NCBI GenBank assembly: GCA_020002185.1 | Contig: CM034535.1 | Coordinates: 65,212,506 to 65,276,505 of the forward strand | DNA length: 64,000 nt | Origin: Paraescarpia echinospica | Taxonomy: Eukaryota; Annelida; Polychaeta; Sabellida; Siboglinidae | Direction of reading: 5' to 3' | Part shown: piece after piece, positions 20,639 to 26,699 of the stretch | Layout: each line of letters opens with the position of its first letter | How positions within the stretch are numbered: the first letter of the stretch is position 1 | Notes under the pieces: model-generated | The model's database searches: none | What the model was told of the DNA's origin: nothing | The model's input: only the letters and a program-made list of their open reading frames with translations | Position numbers and translations under genes: made by a program

Positions 20639-22599
20639 CATACATACATACATACATACATACATACATACATACACACATATATACACACATACATACC
20701 TGTACATACATAGATCTACAGTGGAACCTCCCTATTAAGGCCACCCATCGTGTCTGGTCAAAGTGACCTGAATAGTGAGGTGACCGTATTAGCGGGAGTA
20801 ATTTCCTACATAAATAATTTTAAACTGCCTTAAGGCGACTCTTGCTAGCTAGGTGGCGACATTGCTGTGGTGATTGTGGAAAAGCGAAGTTCGTGTTTAT
20901 ATGAATTACTGTAGGCTCCTTTAGTCTACCGATATTTATTACGAACAAAGAACAGCAGAAGTAAAATTAGAGGAGATTACGGATGACGACTCTGTGAGAG
21001 CAGTGGAGAGATTGGAGAGACACAGGACGACAGAATCACTCTGAGGCGACTGGTGACAAGAGGTAGGTGAGACAGGAGACTAACACACTGAAATTCATAG
21101 ATCTGAATGAGGCGTATGACACGGTTCCCCGCAATATGACAACGACAACGTTAAGTTGGATCGAATCTCGGAGACGGAGGCTAGAATGGACGTATAAAGA
21201 AACAATCAGAGCTTCCAAGTTGAATGAACCCAAAATAGGGAGATCTCCCTATATTATCAAAACATATTAGGGAGATTTTACTGGCTTTTTTTAAAAGGGA
21301 ACGCTTATCGAAAGCCACCTAAACTGAAACACACGCATACCAGCAAAACCTACAGCATTAAAAATGTAGATGTATAGCGCAAAGCATGCAGAGGAAACAT
21401 TGATTTTTGCACGCCAACAAGGCAGTCATGGACTGCAGTGCATTTTTTTTTAAAGTTTTCGAATAAAATCAGGAAATTTGCATTCTAATTCGGGAGATCG
21501 GGACATTTTCTAGATTCTGTCAAAATTCGGGAGATCTCCCACCAAATCGGGATACTTGGAAGCTCTGAACAATGGTTAGAATAATCTCTGACGAATTTAG
21601 TGTGAACATTGTCCCGTATTGGTGGAGTGCTGTAATGGCAGAAAGATGAGTAAAAGGGACATCCCGGAAGTTATTGTGCGCATGTACGTGATGAACGGAG
21701 AAAAAAAGAAGGAGTTGTTCATCAGACGGGGTCTGAGCGCAATACGGGGACAGTCGGCTGCTCGTGCTGGTTTTACGAGACATTCGTACGAGTAGGAGTG
21801 AAGAGTGGAAGGGGTGACGGGAGATAGACCTAGCTCAGTAGATCTAATGAAAGAAGCCGAGTTCGTGAGTCACAGCAGCCTACCTATAGGTGGACTCGAG
21901 ATCACGACGACGACTGACAAACAACAAAGGAAGGTCCACGTTTGTGGTAAGTAACATACGAATTGTGATGCGACAAGATTAGAAGCGACGAATGGAGGAG
22001 CCGATGGAGGAGGTTGGCGTGAAAACGACGTCAAGAAGAATGGAATGGAATAAAATAAATGGAAGGGGAGAGTGAATGAAGAGTGCGGACACACTCGCAT
22101 GGAGAACAGAAAGAAAAGAGGACGACCGCGATTGAGATGGTAAGACTGGGGGAAGAGATATTACGCGAGATTGAGATTGTAAGACTGGGGGAAGATATAT
22201 TAGGCGAGATTGAGATAGTAAGACTGAGGGGAGAGATATTAGGCGAGATTGAGATAGGAAGACTGGGGAAAGAGATATTAGGCTAGATTGAGATAAGAAG
22301 ACTGGGGAAGATATATTAGGCGAGATTGAGATAGGAAGACTGGGGGAAGAGATATTAGGCGAAATTGAGATAGTGAGACTGGGGGAAGAGATATTAGGCG
22401 AGATTGAGATAGTATGACTGGGGGAGAGATATTTGGCGAGATTGGGAGGGGACTGTAGAACAAGATGTGGGGAGAGTGACGACGGGCGGTGGAGAAGAAA
22501 ACAATCGATGACCGGTATCGAGGCTTTATACTCACGGCGGGCAGGGCTTGACTGAACAGCAACCGCCAGGGTCACCACGAGAAGAAACAGCTGATACAT
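2339..22599 (-). CDS. Secreted M12B (reprolysin/ADAMTS-like) zinc metalloprotease, ~15-exon gene
   Basis: Joined exons give about 600-663 residues. Order: signal peptide (1 to ~20), Cys-free propeptide (~21-218), catalytic domain (~219-440), ADAMTS-like Cys-rich segment (~443-530) and a small Cys-rich C-terminal module (~526-600). The zinc site is HELGHNLGAAHD at 383-394, matching HExxHxxGxxHD with Glu384 as the general base. A Met-turn NIMSS at 405-409 follows. Known members of this family cleave extracellular-matrix or cell-surface proteins. All 14 junctions use GT/AG sites and the reading phase matches at each, which argues for a working gene. No thrombospondin repeat or transmembrane segment was identified, so it is closer to short invertebrate ADAMTS/MIG-17-like enzymes than to classical ADAMTS. 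There is no propeptide cysteine, so no cysteine switch. Only three catalytic-domain Cys (361, 400, 428) are seen, fewer than usual. The last exon is uncertain. Substrate is unknown. Confidence 0.88.
2701..3290. other. Intron 14, unremarkable
   Basis: AT-rich intronic sequence between exons 15 and 14. I see no repeat or ORF of note. Confidence 0.5.
3291..3344 (-). CDS. Protease exon 14: small linker exon
   Basis: A 54-nt exon, phase 1 at both ends, encoding [19 protein letters not shown] (526-543 plus one base). The acceptor CTCTTGTTGCAG is strong; the donor is GTACAC. It replaces the W-x-x-G part expected next in ADAMTS proteins. NTT is a potential N-glycosylation site. It was chosen because its phase links exons 13 and 15. 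Confidence 0.65.
3385..3930 (+). pseudogene. Non-LTR retrotransposon C-terminal relic in intron 13
   Basis: The plus strand near 3395-3500 reads [20 protein letters not shown] and later a basic RPR-RYK stretch. It resumes after an (AT)n run (3534-3562) with [20 protein letters not shown]. This matches the tail of many non-LTR retrotransposon polyproteins ('RWLGH-x-x-R-M ... W-x-x-x-A-x-D-R-x-x-W'). The open frame then continues without recognisable domains to 3928. A stop and the AT insertion show it is dead. It is antisense to the host gene. Confidence 0.6.
3931..4690. other. Intron 13, plain part
   Basis: No supported gene. One 63-residue open frame at 4253-4444 has no recognisable features. 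Confidence 0.45.
4691..4955. repeat. Two diverged direct repeats, ~149 bp apart
   Basis: Copy 1 (about 4695-4796) and copy 2 (about 4844-4950) share TTTTCTG, ATTGGCG, AGGAATAC and GGGTAGAAATGGGATTGGAT-like text in the same order. This is an old local tandem duplication in intron 13. Confidence 0.7.
5249..5317. repeat. TTGG/TTGA tetranucleotide repeat
   Basis: (TTGG)n with TTGA interruptions, starting about 26 bp from the exon 13 donor. Confidence 0.9.
5344..5455 (-). CDS. Protease exon 13: Cys-rich segment with ADGTPC
   Basis: Encodes residues 489-525 plus one base. Has ICHIMYC and AADGTPC, both typical of the ADAMTS Cys-rich region just before the first thrombospondin repeat. The preferred donor is GTAACA after GCTA because it gives phase 1, which fits exon 14. 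Without that splice the frame reads through to a stop at 5306-5308, a possible short isoform. A TTGG repeat lies just inside the intron. Confidence 0.8.
5629..5815. repeat. CACG/CACA alternating purine-pyrimidine array
   Basis: Runs of CACGCA and CACACA with TCAC at the start, in the intron between exons 13 and 12. The His/Thr/Arg and Cys/Val open frames over it are artefacts. Confidence 0.9.
6083..6218 (-). CDS. Protease exon 12: ADAMTS-like Cys-rich segment
   Basis: Encodes residues 443-488. Contains VCLINQVC and [17 protein letters not shown], the ADAMTS 'L-P-G-x-x-[FY]-x-x-D-x-Q-C-x-L-x-x-G' signature, and ends in Cys488. The acceptor is TTTGTAG and the donor GTAAGA, phase 2 in and 0 out. 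This exon is the main reason to call the protein ADAMTS-like rather than ADAM-like. Confidence 0.88.
6440..6575. repeat. GT/GC-rich alternating array
   Basis: Alternating GTGC and GTGT in the intron between exons 12 and 11, opposite in orientation to the 5.6-kb CA/CG array. Imperfect GTCA-type decamers (AGTGTCA, CAATGTCA) follow to about 6720. Confidence 0.85.
6739..6903 (-). CDS. Protease exon 11: third zinc ligand and Met-turn
   Basis: Encodes residues 388-442 plus two bases. It completes the zinc site with NLGAAHD (third His at 393, Asp394). C400 and NIMSS (Met407, the Met-turn) follow, then [15 protein letters not shown], the usual end of the reprolysin domain ('F-S-x-C-S-x-x-x-F'). The acceptor is TCTATAG and the donor GTAGGT. 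Confidence 0.92.
7299..7404 (-). CDS. Protease exon 10: zinc-binding helix, first half
   Basis: Encodes residues 353-387 plus two bases. It has GYAPVGTIC, then ISVNED, then [16 protein letters not shown] supplies the first two zinc histidines (383, 387) and the catalytic Glu384. The intron splits the zinc motif after His387. The acceptor is TATTGCAG and the donor GTAAGT. Confidence 0.92.
7642..9327. repeat. 58-bp tandem satellite, ~29 copies
   Basis: The unit contains TTGCTCACATATGAATGTAA, then TTATAATCCTACACGACC, then AACCGATTGTTGCCTCTAGG. Period is exactly 58 bp, judged from the starts at 7642, 7700 and onward. Copies are almost identical. The first two carry CACACATG instead of CACATATG; a few carry GATCG for GATTG; one has CTCCAGG for CTCTAGG. 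It sits wholly in the intron between exons 10 and 9. There are no spacers, so it is not CRISPR-like. Confidence 0.97.
9574..9602 (-). CDS. Protease exon 9: 29-nt microexon
   Basis: A tiny exon giving [11 protein letters not shown], residues 343-352 plus one base. It fits the loop after 'DHAMLWT' in M12B proteins ('T-x-Y-D/N-L ... G'). The acceptor is TGTTTGTAG and the donor GTAAGC; phase is 2 in and 1 out. Without it, exons 8 and 10 would not join in frame. The 58-bp satellite fills most of the intron between this exon and exon 10. Confidence 0.8.
9680..9745. repeat. GT microsatellite
   Basis: (GT)n with GCGT interruptions, in the intron between exons 9 and 8. Confidence 0.92.
10035..10198 (-). 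CDS. Protease exon 8: catalytic domain
   Basis: Encodes residues 289-342 plus two bases. It ends [10 protein letters not shown], the conserved 'DHA-x-L-x-T' strand that precedes the active-site helix in ADAM/ADAMTS proteins. The upstream part ([20 protein letters not shown]) is the helix that usually reads 'L..F..W'. The acceptor is GTTTTCAG and the donor GTACGT. Confidence 0.88.
10300..10603 (+). mobile_element. Probable LINE or SINE 3' end with ATTG tail
   Basis: The block ends with AAAAATAAAC followed by ATCGATTGATATTGATTGATTG, i.e. a polyadenylation-like signal and a short tandem tail, the usual 3' terminus of non-LTR elements in this window. Upstream text has no coding capacity, so the family is unknown. 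Intronic, between exons 8 and 7. Confidence 0.45.
10874..10957 (-). CDS. Protease exon 7: catalytic domain
   Basis: Encodes residues 261-288 in phase 0 at both ends. The text [20 protein letters not shown] continues the 'VDLRYxSI...I.I' strand of M12B enzymes. The acceptor is TGCCTGTAG and the donor GTAATT. Confidence 0.86.
11045..11620. other. Intron 6, unremarkable
   Basis: No ORF or repeat of note, only a short ATGTAT-type run at about 11368-11390. Confidence 0.45.
11624..11702 (-). CDS. Protease exon 6: catalytic domain
   Basis: Encodes residues 234-260, [12 protein letters not shown] then [15 protein letters not shown]. This is the second helix of the reprolysin fold ('Y-x-x-I-x-N-G/V'). 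The acceptor is TCTTGCAG and the donor GTAAGT, with phase 2 in and phase 0 out. Confidence 0.87.
11752..11777. repeat. AT microsatellite
   Basis: (AT)n run in the intron between exons 6 and 5. Confidence 0.9.
11827..11914 (-). other. Exon-3-like segment inside intron 5
   Basis: The minus-strand frame reads VCFVYN ... NGIIKRNL and stops at a GTGAGC donor. Exon 3 reads DVAVYQ ... GHHKRKL before an identical GTGAGC. The distance between the VY and KR-L anchors is the same to within one codon. It cannot be inserted between exons 5 and 6 without breaking frame, and the only upstream AG choices give a stop or the wrong phase. It may be a decayed duplicate of exon 3 or a chance match. Confidence 0.3.
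11940..12520. other. Intron 5, plain part
   Basis: No supported gene. A weak inverted similarity (CAGGGGTCTCCACA near 12292 and CAGGGGCCTCCACAAAC near 12485) suggests an old repeat. Confidence 0.35.
12528..12714 (-). CDS. Protease exon 5: end of propeptide and first catalytic strand
   Basis: Encodes residues 172-233 plus two bases. A basic stretch ([10 protein letters not shown], about 205-214) is a plausible processing site just before [15 protein letters not shown] at 219-233, the usual opening of the reprolysin domain. The acceptor is GTTACAG and the donor GTAAGT. Two trailing bases (TA) join T of exon 6 to make Tyr234. The CR1 LINE and the MITE lie in the upstream intron. Confidence 0.88.
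12887..13015. repeat. CA/CG alternating array
   Basis: CACGCACA and CACGTACACA units ending in pure (CA)n. Intronic. Confidence 0.9.
13209..13835. mobile_element. MITE-like element with GTTCGCG motifs
   Basis: Starts with TGTTCACACTGGT and ends with ACCAGAGTGTAAAACA, imperfect inverted termini. It is full of GAACGGTTCGCG and GGTTCGCGAAC motifs. An (AT)n run lies at 13534-13562. It is non-coding. A related fragment with the same motifs sits at 18205-18358, so this is a dispersed family. Superfamily unknown. Confidence 0.55.
14135..14206. repeat. 18-bp tandem repeat, four copies
   Basis: Four identical TATAACTGTAATGATAAA-type units. Confidence 0.93.
14480..14980 (+). pseudogene. DNA-transposase relic (THAP9/P-element-like C-terminus, tentative)
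   Basis: Frame pieces read ECNVIT, a stop, then [20 protein letters not shown], and after a frameshift HALLAE. In a third stretch (14690-14978) come [20 protein letters not shown] and [11 protein letters not shown]. The 'GY-x-x-R-K ... C-x-x-C' pair followed by a Cys/His stretch resembles the C-terminal part of P-element/THAP9-type transposases. Assignment is from memory of motif style only. Frames are broken by stops and shifts, so it is inactive. Confidence 0.4.
15215..16844 (-). pseudogene. CR1 ORF2 reverse transcriptase, frameshifted
   Basis: Pieces: 16575-16844 ([17 protein letters not shown]), 16173-16466 ([26 protein letters not shown]), a short stretch with [14 protein letters not shown], and 15215-16051 ([11 protein letters not shown], then thumb and C-terminal region with ERVQRRATK). 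The motif A Asp and the F-A-D-D active site are intact. Frame breaks lie between the pieces. The end reads EWNRLSDD, a CR1 hallmark. Confidence 0.85.
16922..17875 (-). pseudogene. CR1 ORF2 N-terminal part: AP-like endonuclease
   Basis: 317 residues with the endonuclease landmarks in order: [14 protein letters not shown] (N-A-R), IIGITESW (Glu), [29 protein letters not shown] (G-D-F-N) and GNSDHNQI (S-D-H). All catalytic positions are present. It makes the target-primed nick in active relatives. The frame stops at 16922, before the reverse transcriptase. Confidence 0.85.
17857..18200 (-). pseudogene. CR1 ORF1 fragment: SGNH/GDSL esterase C-terminal half
   Basis: Open from the truncation point, with no native start. 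It reads [18 protein letters not shown], then GFIDLWGYF, and [11 protein letters not shown]. The D-G-L-H block supplies the catalytic Asp and His of SGNH hydrolases; the nucleophile-Ser block is lost by truncation. Esterase domains are known in ORF1 of some CR1 elements. Its stop at 17857 lies inside ORF2, whose ATG is at 17873-17875, so the two ORFs overlap by 19 bp. Confidence 0.75.
18205..18358. mobile_element. MITE fragment with GTTCGCG motifs
   Basis: Contains ACCGGTTCGCGTCGG, GCGAACGGTACGC and ends ACCCAGTGTAAACGCGGCC, the same vocabulary as 13209-13835. It borders the truncated 5' end of the CR1 LINE and lies 10 bp from exon 4. Confidence 0.5.
18369..18519 (-). CDS. Protease exon 4: propeptide
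   Basis: Encodes residues 122-171 plus one base. The acceptor is TGCTTCAG and the donor GTGAGA. It opens [16 protein letters not shown], which matches the common M12B propeptide turn 'G-S-F-x-L ... Y-x-I-x-P'. It ends in phase 1. Confidence 0.85.
18638..18724 (-). CDS. Protease exon 3: propeptide
   Basis: Encodes residues 93-121, 29 codons in phase 0 at both ends. The acceptor is TGTCCTCAG and the donor GTGAGC. It starts [16 protein letters not shown] and ends GHHKRKL. A segment at about 11827-11914 resembles this exon at both ends (see findings). Confidence 0.82.
18800..19340. other. Intron 2, unremarkable
   Basis: No ORF, exon or clear repeat. Confidence 0.45.
19367..19578 (-). CDS. Protease exon 2: N-terminal propeptide
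   Basis: Encodes residues 22-92. The acceptor is TTGTTTAG and the donor GTAAGC. The sequence is charged ([14 protein letters not shown], then [20 protein letters not shown]). The pattern of strand followed by 'LDLQRNKR' is typical of the start of M12B propeptides (Pep_M12B_propep-like). The exon abuts the start of the giant CATA array, which begins about 30 bp upstream of the acceptor. Confidence 0.85.
19612..20712. repeat. 1.1-kb CATA microsatellite with CACG/CGTA islands
   Basis: Mostly (CATA)n, interrupted by (CGTA)n, a CACG/CACACG block (about 19950-20095) and a second CACG block (20457-20490). Long Cys/Met/Tyr/Val and His/Thr/Ile frames run across it on both strands (one is 383 residues) but are only readings of the repeat. 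It starts about 30 bp from the exon 2 acceptor. Confidence 0.97.
20717..20802 (+). mobile_element. Possible pogo/Tigger-type terminal inverted repeat (one end)
   Basis: CAGTGGAACCTCCCTATTA followed by GGCCACC resembles the ends of pogo-superfamily DNA transposons. I could not find the matching opposite end, so it may be a solo terminus or a truncated copy. Confidence 0.4.
21085..21165 (+). pseudogene. Reverse-transcriptase motif A relic
   Basis: [16 protein letters not shown] matches motif A of non-LTR reverse transcriptases ('D-L-x-K-A-F-D-T-V-P-R'). No other RT motif is readable around it, so it is a short dead remnant in intron 1. Confidence 0.5.
21290..22125. other. Intron 1, plain part
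   Basis: No supported gene. GGGAGATC/GGGAGATCTCCC text recurs (about 21238, 21496, 21530), suggesting a decayed repeat. Confidence 0.4.
22131..22446. repeat. 39-bp minisatellite, ~8 copies
   Basis: Units contain GATTGAGATAGTAAGACTGG and GGGAAGAGATATTAGGCGA. Strongly purine-rich on the plus strand. It ends about 90 bp from the exon 1 donor. Ser/Pro-rich open frames on the minus strand are artefacts. Confidence 0.93.
22536..22599 (-). CDS. Protease exon 1: start codon and signal peptide
   Basis: Encodes residues 1-21 plus one base. The peptide starts [20 protein letters not shown], a textbook signal sequence: a hydrophobic core then small residues at the likely cleavage site. The donor is GTGAGT directly after the exon. 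It ends in phase 1 with C, completed by GT of exon 2 to give Arg. I chose this ATG because it opens the hydrophobic core and no longer in-frame start is needed. Confidence 0.85.
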
Positions 22600-23020
22600 T
22601 GTCGGAGAGTTTGCACTTCCGGGCCTTCAGCTCTTTGCCTTCTGGGATATCTATAACATATGAATCATTATACCGTTAACCCAAGTACGTATTTTTGCTG
22701 TGTACTTGTGAGACACGACGTTTAAAGCACGTCTGGTTCTCCTTAGAGAGGTCCATTTTCAATTAGTCCCACTTGCGTTGAGGCCGGTTTAATCGAACGA
22801 TTACTTGCCCAATTGATCGGCCGATACCGTGTGGTTCTGTATCGCGTTGCACTGCACGAATCGGTCGTGTAAACAACCTCGCGAAACCGATCAGTTATTC
22901 CAATGTGTAACTAAAATTGTCTTTGGAGCTTGCCCCCAGTTTGACCCACAGTCGCCGGCGGTTTTGAAGCAGCGGCTAATGAAAGAAAACTTAACAATGT
23001 AAAGTTAAGTTCCGAGTGAA
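22600..23020. other. Upstream flank of the protease gene
   Basis: This should hold the 5' UTR and promoter. I could not identify a TATA box or initiator with confidence. Confidence 0.4.
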
Positions 23021-23029
23021 CGAATTTGC

Positions 23030-23115
23030 CAAAGGTTCGGAAAGACAGGACAGGGTTCGAAACCGGGATCTCTCAATCGAGAGTCCGATGCTTCAGTTAC
23101 AGCGCCACTGCGCTC
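23030..23115 (-). repeat. tRNA-derived SINE-like fragment
   Basis: The minus strand has an A-box-like TGGCGCTGTAACTGAAGCAT and, after CTCTCGATTGAGAG, a B-box-like GGTTTCGAACCC (one extra T compared with GGTTCGAAxCC). The A/B spacing is tRNA-like. The acceptor stem does not pair and the extra base breaks the T loop, so this is a SINE head or tRNA pseudogene, not a functional tRNA. Confidence 0.45.
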
Positions 23116-23309
23116 CAATCAGCGAAGCGACTGAGAGTAGGTGCACCCTTAGTAAAATTGCACCAAAACTCAAATCGGGAATAGCGCAAGTCAATATCTA
23201 GGTCACAGTGTCTAGATACGTCGTTCATCTAATCGTACACATGCGTTAGGTTGAATACTGTCATGCAACACTGTGCCGTTCGACCACCGCTTGCAACACG
23301 TCAGTCATG

Positions 23310-23600
23310 TAAGTCGCGACGGATTTAATTAAAACTATTTATATATTTATGTTGACGTTAGCTCTTGTTCAAGGCATTTCCAAATTGAATTGTGTTGGTC
23401 AATCAGCATGTGCCTCGCTGGTTCAGACACATATTGGTAGGTATCTGGGTCGAGTAGGTTCGTTCTTCTATTTAATGTATTGAATCGGCATTAACAAGAC
23501 ATAACGAGATTGCTCCCTAAAGCTACAGGTGGCAGGTAAAGAAAGACGCTTAGTCCAAGAGAGTCGACATGTCCCTTGTGTGTGGTTATTCGTGTTACTC
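23310..23600 (+). repeat. Dispersed repeat family R, copy a (partial)
   Basis: Shares with the other copies TTTATGTTGACGTTAGCT, GCTCGCTGGTTCAGACAC, GTTCGTTCTTCTATTTAATG and the segment after it. Only the middle of the unit is present. It carries the uninterrupted TTCTATTTAATG site. Confidence 0.8.
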
Positions 23601-23929
23601 TTATGTGAAGCTTACATTTCTCGAAGAATGGTTTTGTAGTGGGTTTGTTTGCACGTTTAGCAACAGATGTTTGCGCAATAAAAAATTGCGACAATAAATA
23701 TATTCGTGTGAGGACGGTCGCGAATCTAGCGTAATTTTCTGGAATTGCGTACGCGCGCGCCCCCTGGTGTTGTGGTTTATCTTTAACCCGGCATTCAACA
23801 ATTAAGCAAAATTGTAATCTGTTCCATCTACTGATTGAGTTGTCTTGCGTTTCGTGCCAGCGTACTGTACAGTGCTCTAGGCTATGTCGCGTCATGGACC
23901 AGCGCACATTACGCAAAACATACAGGGGG

Positions 23930-24345
23930 GGGGGGGGCACGAGATCCCCTAGACTTTTGGAATTTTGCCGAGCTAGAGTGGCATGCCCTTGATCTTTGGA
24001 ATGTGCCCCCGTTACGTGCCCTGTAGACTTTTGGAATGAGCCCCCGTTTAGGTGAGTCTCAAAGGAGGTGCAATTTATGTTTTGGTGAGCAAAAAATAAT
24101 GTTCAACAGCACCCCCCTGGACTTCAGATGTCATGATCTCACAGCGGGGTCGGCTCAGCACACCCAATATTCATTTGGTTTGGCCGCCAGTGTGGGGGGG
24201 GGTGCCATTGGAGGTTTGGCTCCCCCATATTAGCGCAACTGGAGGTTTTGCTCTCCCCCAGATTAGTGCAATTGGAGGTTTTGCTCCCCCAGATTAGTGC
24301 AATTGGAGGTTTTGCTCCCCAGACTACCATCTCTGGATCCGCCCC
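23930..24345. repeat. Short G/C-rich tandem text
   Basis: Near-repeats of GACTTTTGGAATG (23950-24040) and about four copies of ATTGGAGGTTTTGCTCCCCC (24205-24330). Similar 'GAGGTTTT' units recur at 26210-26480 and 41000-41060, so this is part of a dispersed family. The open frames over it are not gene-like. Confidence 0.6.
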
Positions 24346-24349
24346 TACA

Positions 24350-26160
24350 ATGTTAGTGCCTTTCAATTTCCAAATGGCGCCAACAAATGTTGTGCCCGGC
24401 AAATCAACACGCGAAAACAGCTTCATTGACGTAGCGGCCCTGCGAACAAGAACTGACCATACTGCCATATCTGAATCTGAAGATTCCACGGCAGATGTTA
24501 TATATATATGGGTGTATCACAGAAGCCAATCGCAACTACTAACGTAACGTTTGGGATGTGCGCAGCGCACATTTTTAAAACAGTCCTTTGTACGTAAAGC
24601 AATGTTCTCCCTTCACTGCAAAAGTTCCATTCCCAACAATTCGTAATTGTGAGTTTTGGCATAGGCTCTTCCAGCCACATTTTAAAAACTTAGTAATTTG
24701 ATATAAAATACATAACATTTAATTTGACCGATTTGATATATTTTCAGTAACTATTAAGGTAAATTTTAAGCAGGATCTTATTTTGGTGAGACCCAATCAA
24801 TGATTCCAACACTGAATTAAAGTTATCAAAACATATGATCCCAAACTGCGCAGTGATCGAACAGACAGGGAACATTTCCGGACTGAACGTTTGCAGCGAC
24901 ATTACAGACTAAGTGAAATGAAATGTTAAATGTCTTCGAAATTTCGTATACGTAAACATAATACTCTTGTCAAGTAATACGCCAGATATGAAGCATGTTC
25001 ATTGCGAACTCATATCACTAAGCCAACTCAAATGTGATCATTTGAGTATCAAAGCCCGTCATATGTTGCTGACGTCACCACAGGCAGGGCCGCTGAGAGC
25101 GCCCTATCCTTTAGCACGGCGATCGGCGGTGCGGCCTGTGTTTCAGATTGTGTATGAAATTGCAATCACGGACTTTTATATGTGTTGATATCACCGTCTT
25201 ATCTACACGTTTCTCGATGGATGTACACAAGAATTGTGTTAACTTGTTGAGTTATTGTCGTTTGAACATCGTGAATGCTCACTCTGGCATTATATCCGCT
25301 GTCGCGTATTAAGCTTTCGCGATCTTCAAATGGCAATAACTTAAAAAGTAAAAACAAATGATGGGTCCATCCAGCGGCATATTTATACATACGGTTATTA
25401 TCTTTACAGTGATATCAAAAATATTAAATCCCATTACAAGTTTGAATATCCACTATATTCAAATAACTCAAAAAGTAAACACAATTCCTGTTAACATCCA
25501 GCGACACGTTTCTAAATAAAATAATAGTAAATTCCGCGATTGCAATTTTAGGCTCGGCGTGAACCACCAACCGGCATAGATGCGCGCCATGCTAAATCCT
25601 AGCGGTGGTACCTGCGGTGACGTCATTACGACCGCTATGTGTCGGAACAAACTATGCAGAAAATGAACAGAAAAGCGCAACCAAAATGGGCTTTGAACAG
25701 GGTGACGGGGCGGTTAAAAATTAGTTGAATATCAGGATATTATTTTAGAGTATATTTCATTCAGAACGGGATTTTAATAAGGTTGGTTCATTTCGCTTAG
25801 TCTTTAAATTGCAATATAATACTACACTATAATAGTATAATATAATACACTAATACTACGTGCAAAGTTGAGAACGACACATATCGCAACACATACCCCG
25901 GGCCAGAACACCATTGCATCGCTGCATTGCGCTATAACCTCACCTGGTCTCCTGTACCTCAGCAGTGGCGAGTCAGTCGGAGTCCTACTGTGACACCTCA
26001 CCGTCTGCGTAAGCTTTGCGTATGTGTGGGTGCGATGGGGCGTGGTGCTATATACAGCCGACCCTCTTACGCAACATCTTCGGTTCGGTTCGGCGAGTAG
26101 CTTTAGAATCGAACTCTGACCGCGGTGACCGTGTGAAACTGTAATTTCTATACGGTTTCA
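24350..26160. other. Gene-free stretch
   Basis: Several 60-100 residue open frames exist on both strands but none shows a domain, splice context or composition that supports a gene. Confidence 0.45.
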
Positions 26161-26162
26161 TG

Positions 26163-26675
26163 GGCGTCGGAACCAGGGGGGTTGGGGGCTCAGCCCTCCA
26201 GTAATTTAGGGAAGGCGTGTGGATTTTGGGGTGCAATTTGAGGTTTTTGGTCAGCATGGGGGAGAGTGCAAACTGAAGTTTTGGGAGAACTTCATGGTGG
26301 ATTATTTTTGGCGAGCCTCAGGGGCGTACAACTCGAGGTTTTGGAGAGCGTCAAGTTGGGTGTTTTTAGCGCGCTTCGGGGAGGGGGTGCAAATCGAGGT
26401 TTTGGAGAGCCACAAGGTGGGTGTTTTGGTGAGCCTCAAGGGAGAGGATACAAATCGAGATTTTTGTCTTCAGCCCCCCCCCCCCCTCCACTATGTTCAC
26501 CTGGGGCCGGTTTCATGAAGCGGCTAAGAACGTTCTTAACGCTAAGATGATTGTCTTAGTAAATGACGTGACTTTTATAATATAAGCGAACATAGGAATT
26601 TACGCAAACACGTGACGCTAAGTAGTTGCGTAACTTTAAGTACGCTTCATGAAACCGGCCCCCGGTTCCGACGCC
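26163..26675. mobile_element. Composite MITE with 12-bp inverted ends
   Basis: GGCGTCGGAACC at 26163-26174 is the exact reverse complement of GGTTCCGACGCC at 26664-26675. The interior holds a roughly 60-bp minisatellite ('AAATCGAGGTTTTGGAGAG', 26210-26480), a poly-C run and a second nested MITE. A related start (GGCTTCGGAACCATGGGG) occurs at 28238. Confidence 0.6.
26503..26663. mobile_element. Nested ~160-bp MITE, GGGGCCGGTTTCATGAAGC termini
   Basis: The left end GGGGCCGGTTTCATGAAGC and right end GCTTCATGAAACCGGCCCC are near-perfect inverted repeats. The core is AT-rich and non-coding. It sits inside the composite element, so it inserted later or was captured. Confidence 0.8.
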
Positions 26676-26699
26676 AATGGGTTACTAAAGTGTACCAGA

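Noticed and set aside
19566..20744. Open frames up to 383 residues made of HTYI or MYVC strings
   Set aside because: They are readings of the CATA/CACG microsatellite, present in several frames on both strands.
21979..22599. 206-residue minus-strand frame starting at the protease ATG
   Set aside because: Only the first 64 nt are exon 1. The rest is Ser/Pro-rich reading of the 39-bp minisatellite past a clear GTGAGT donor.
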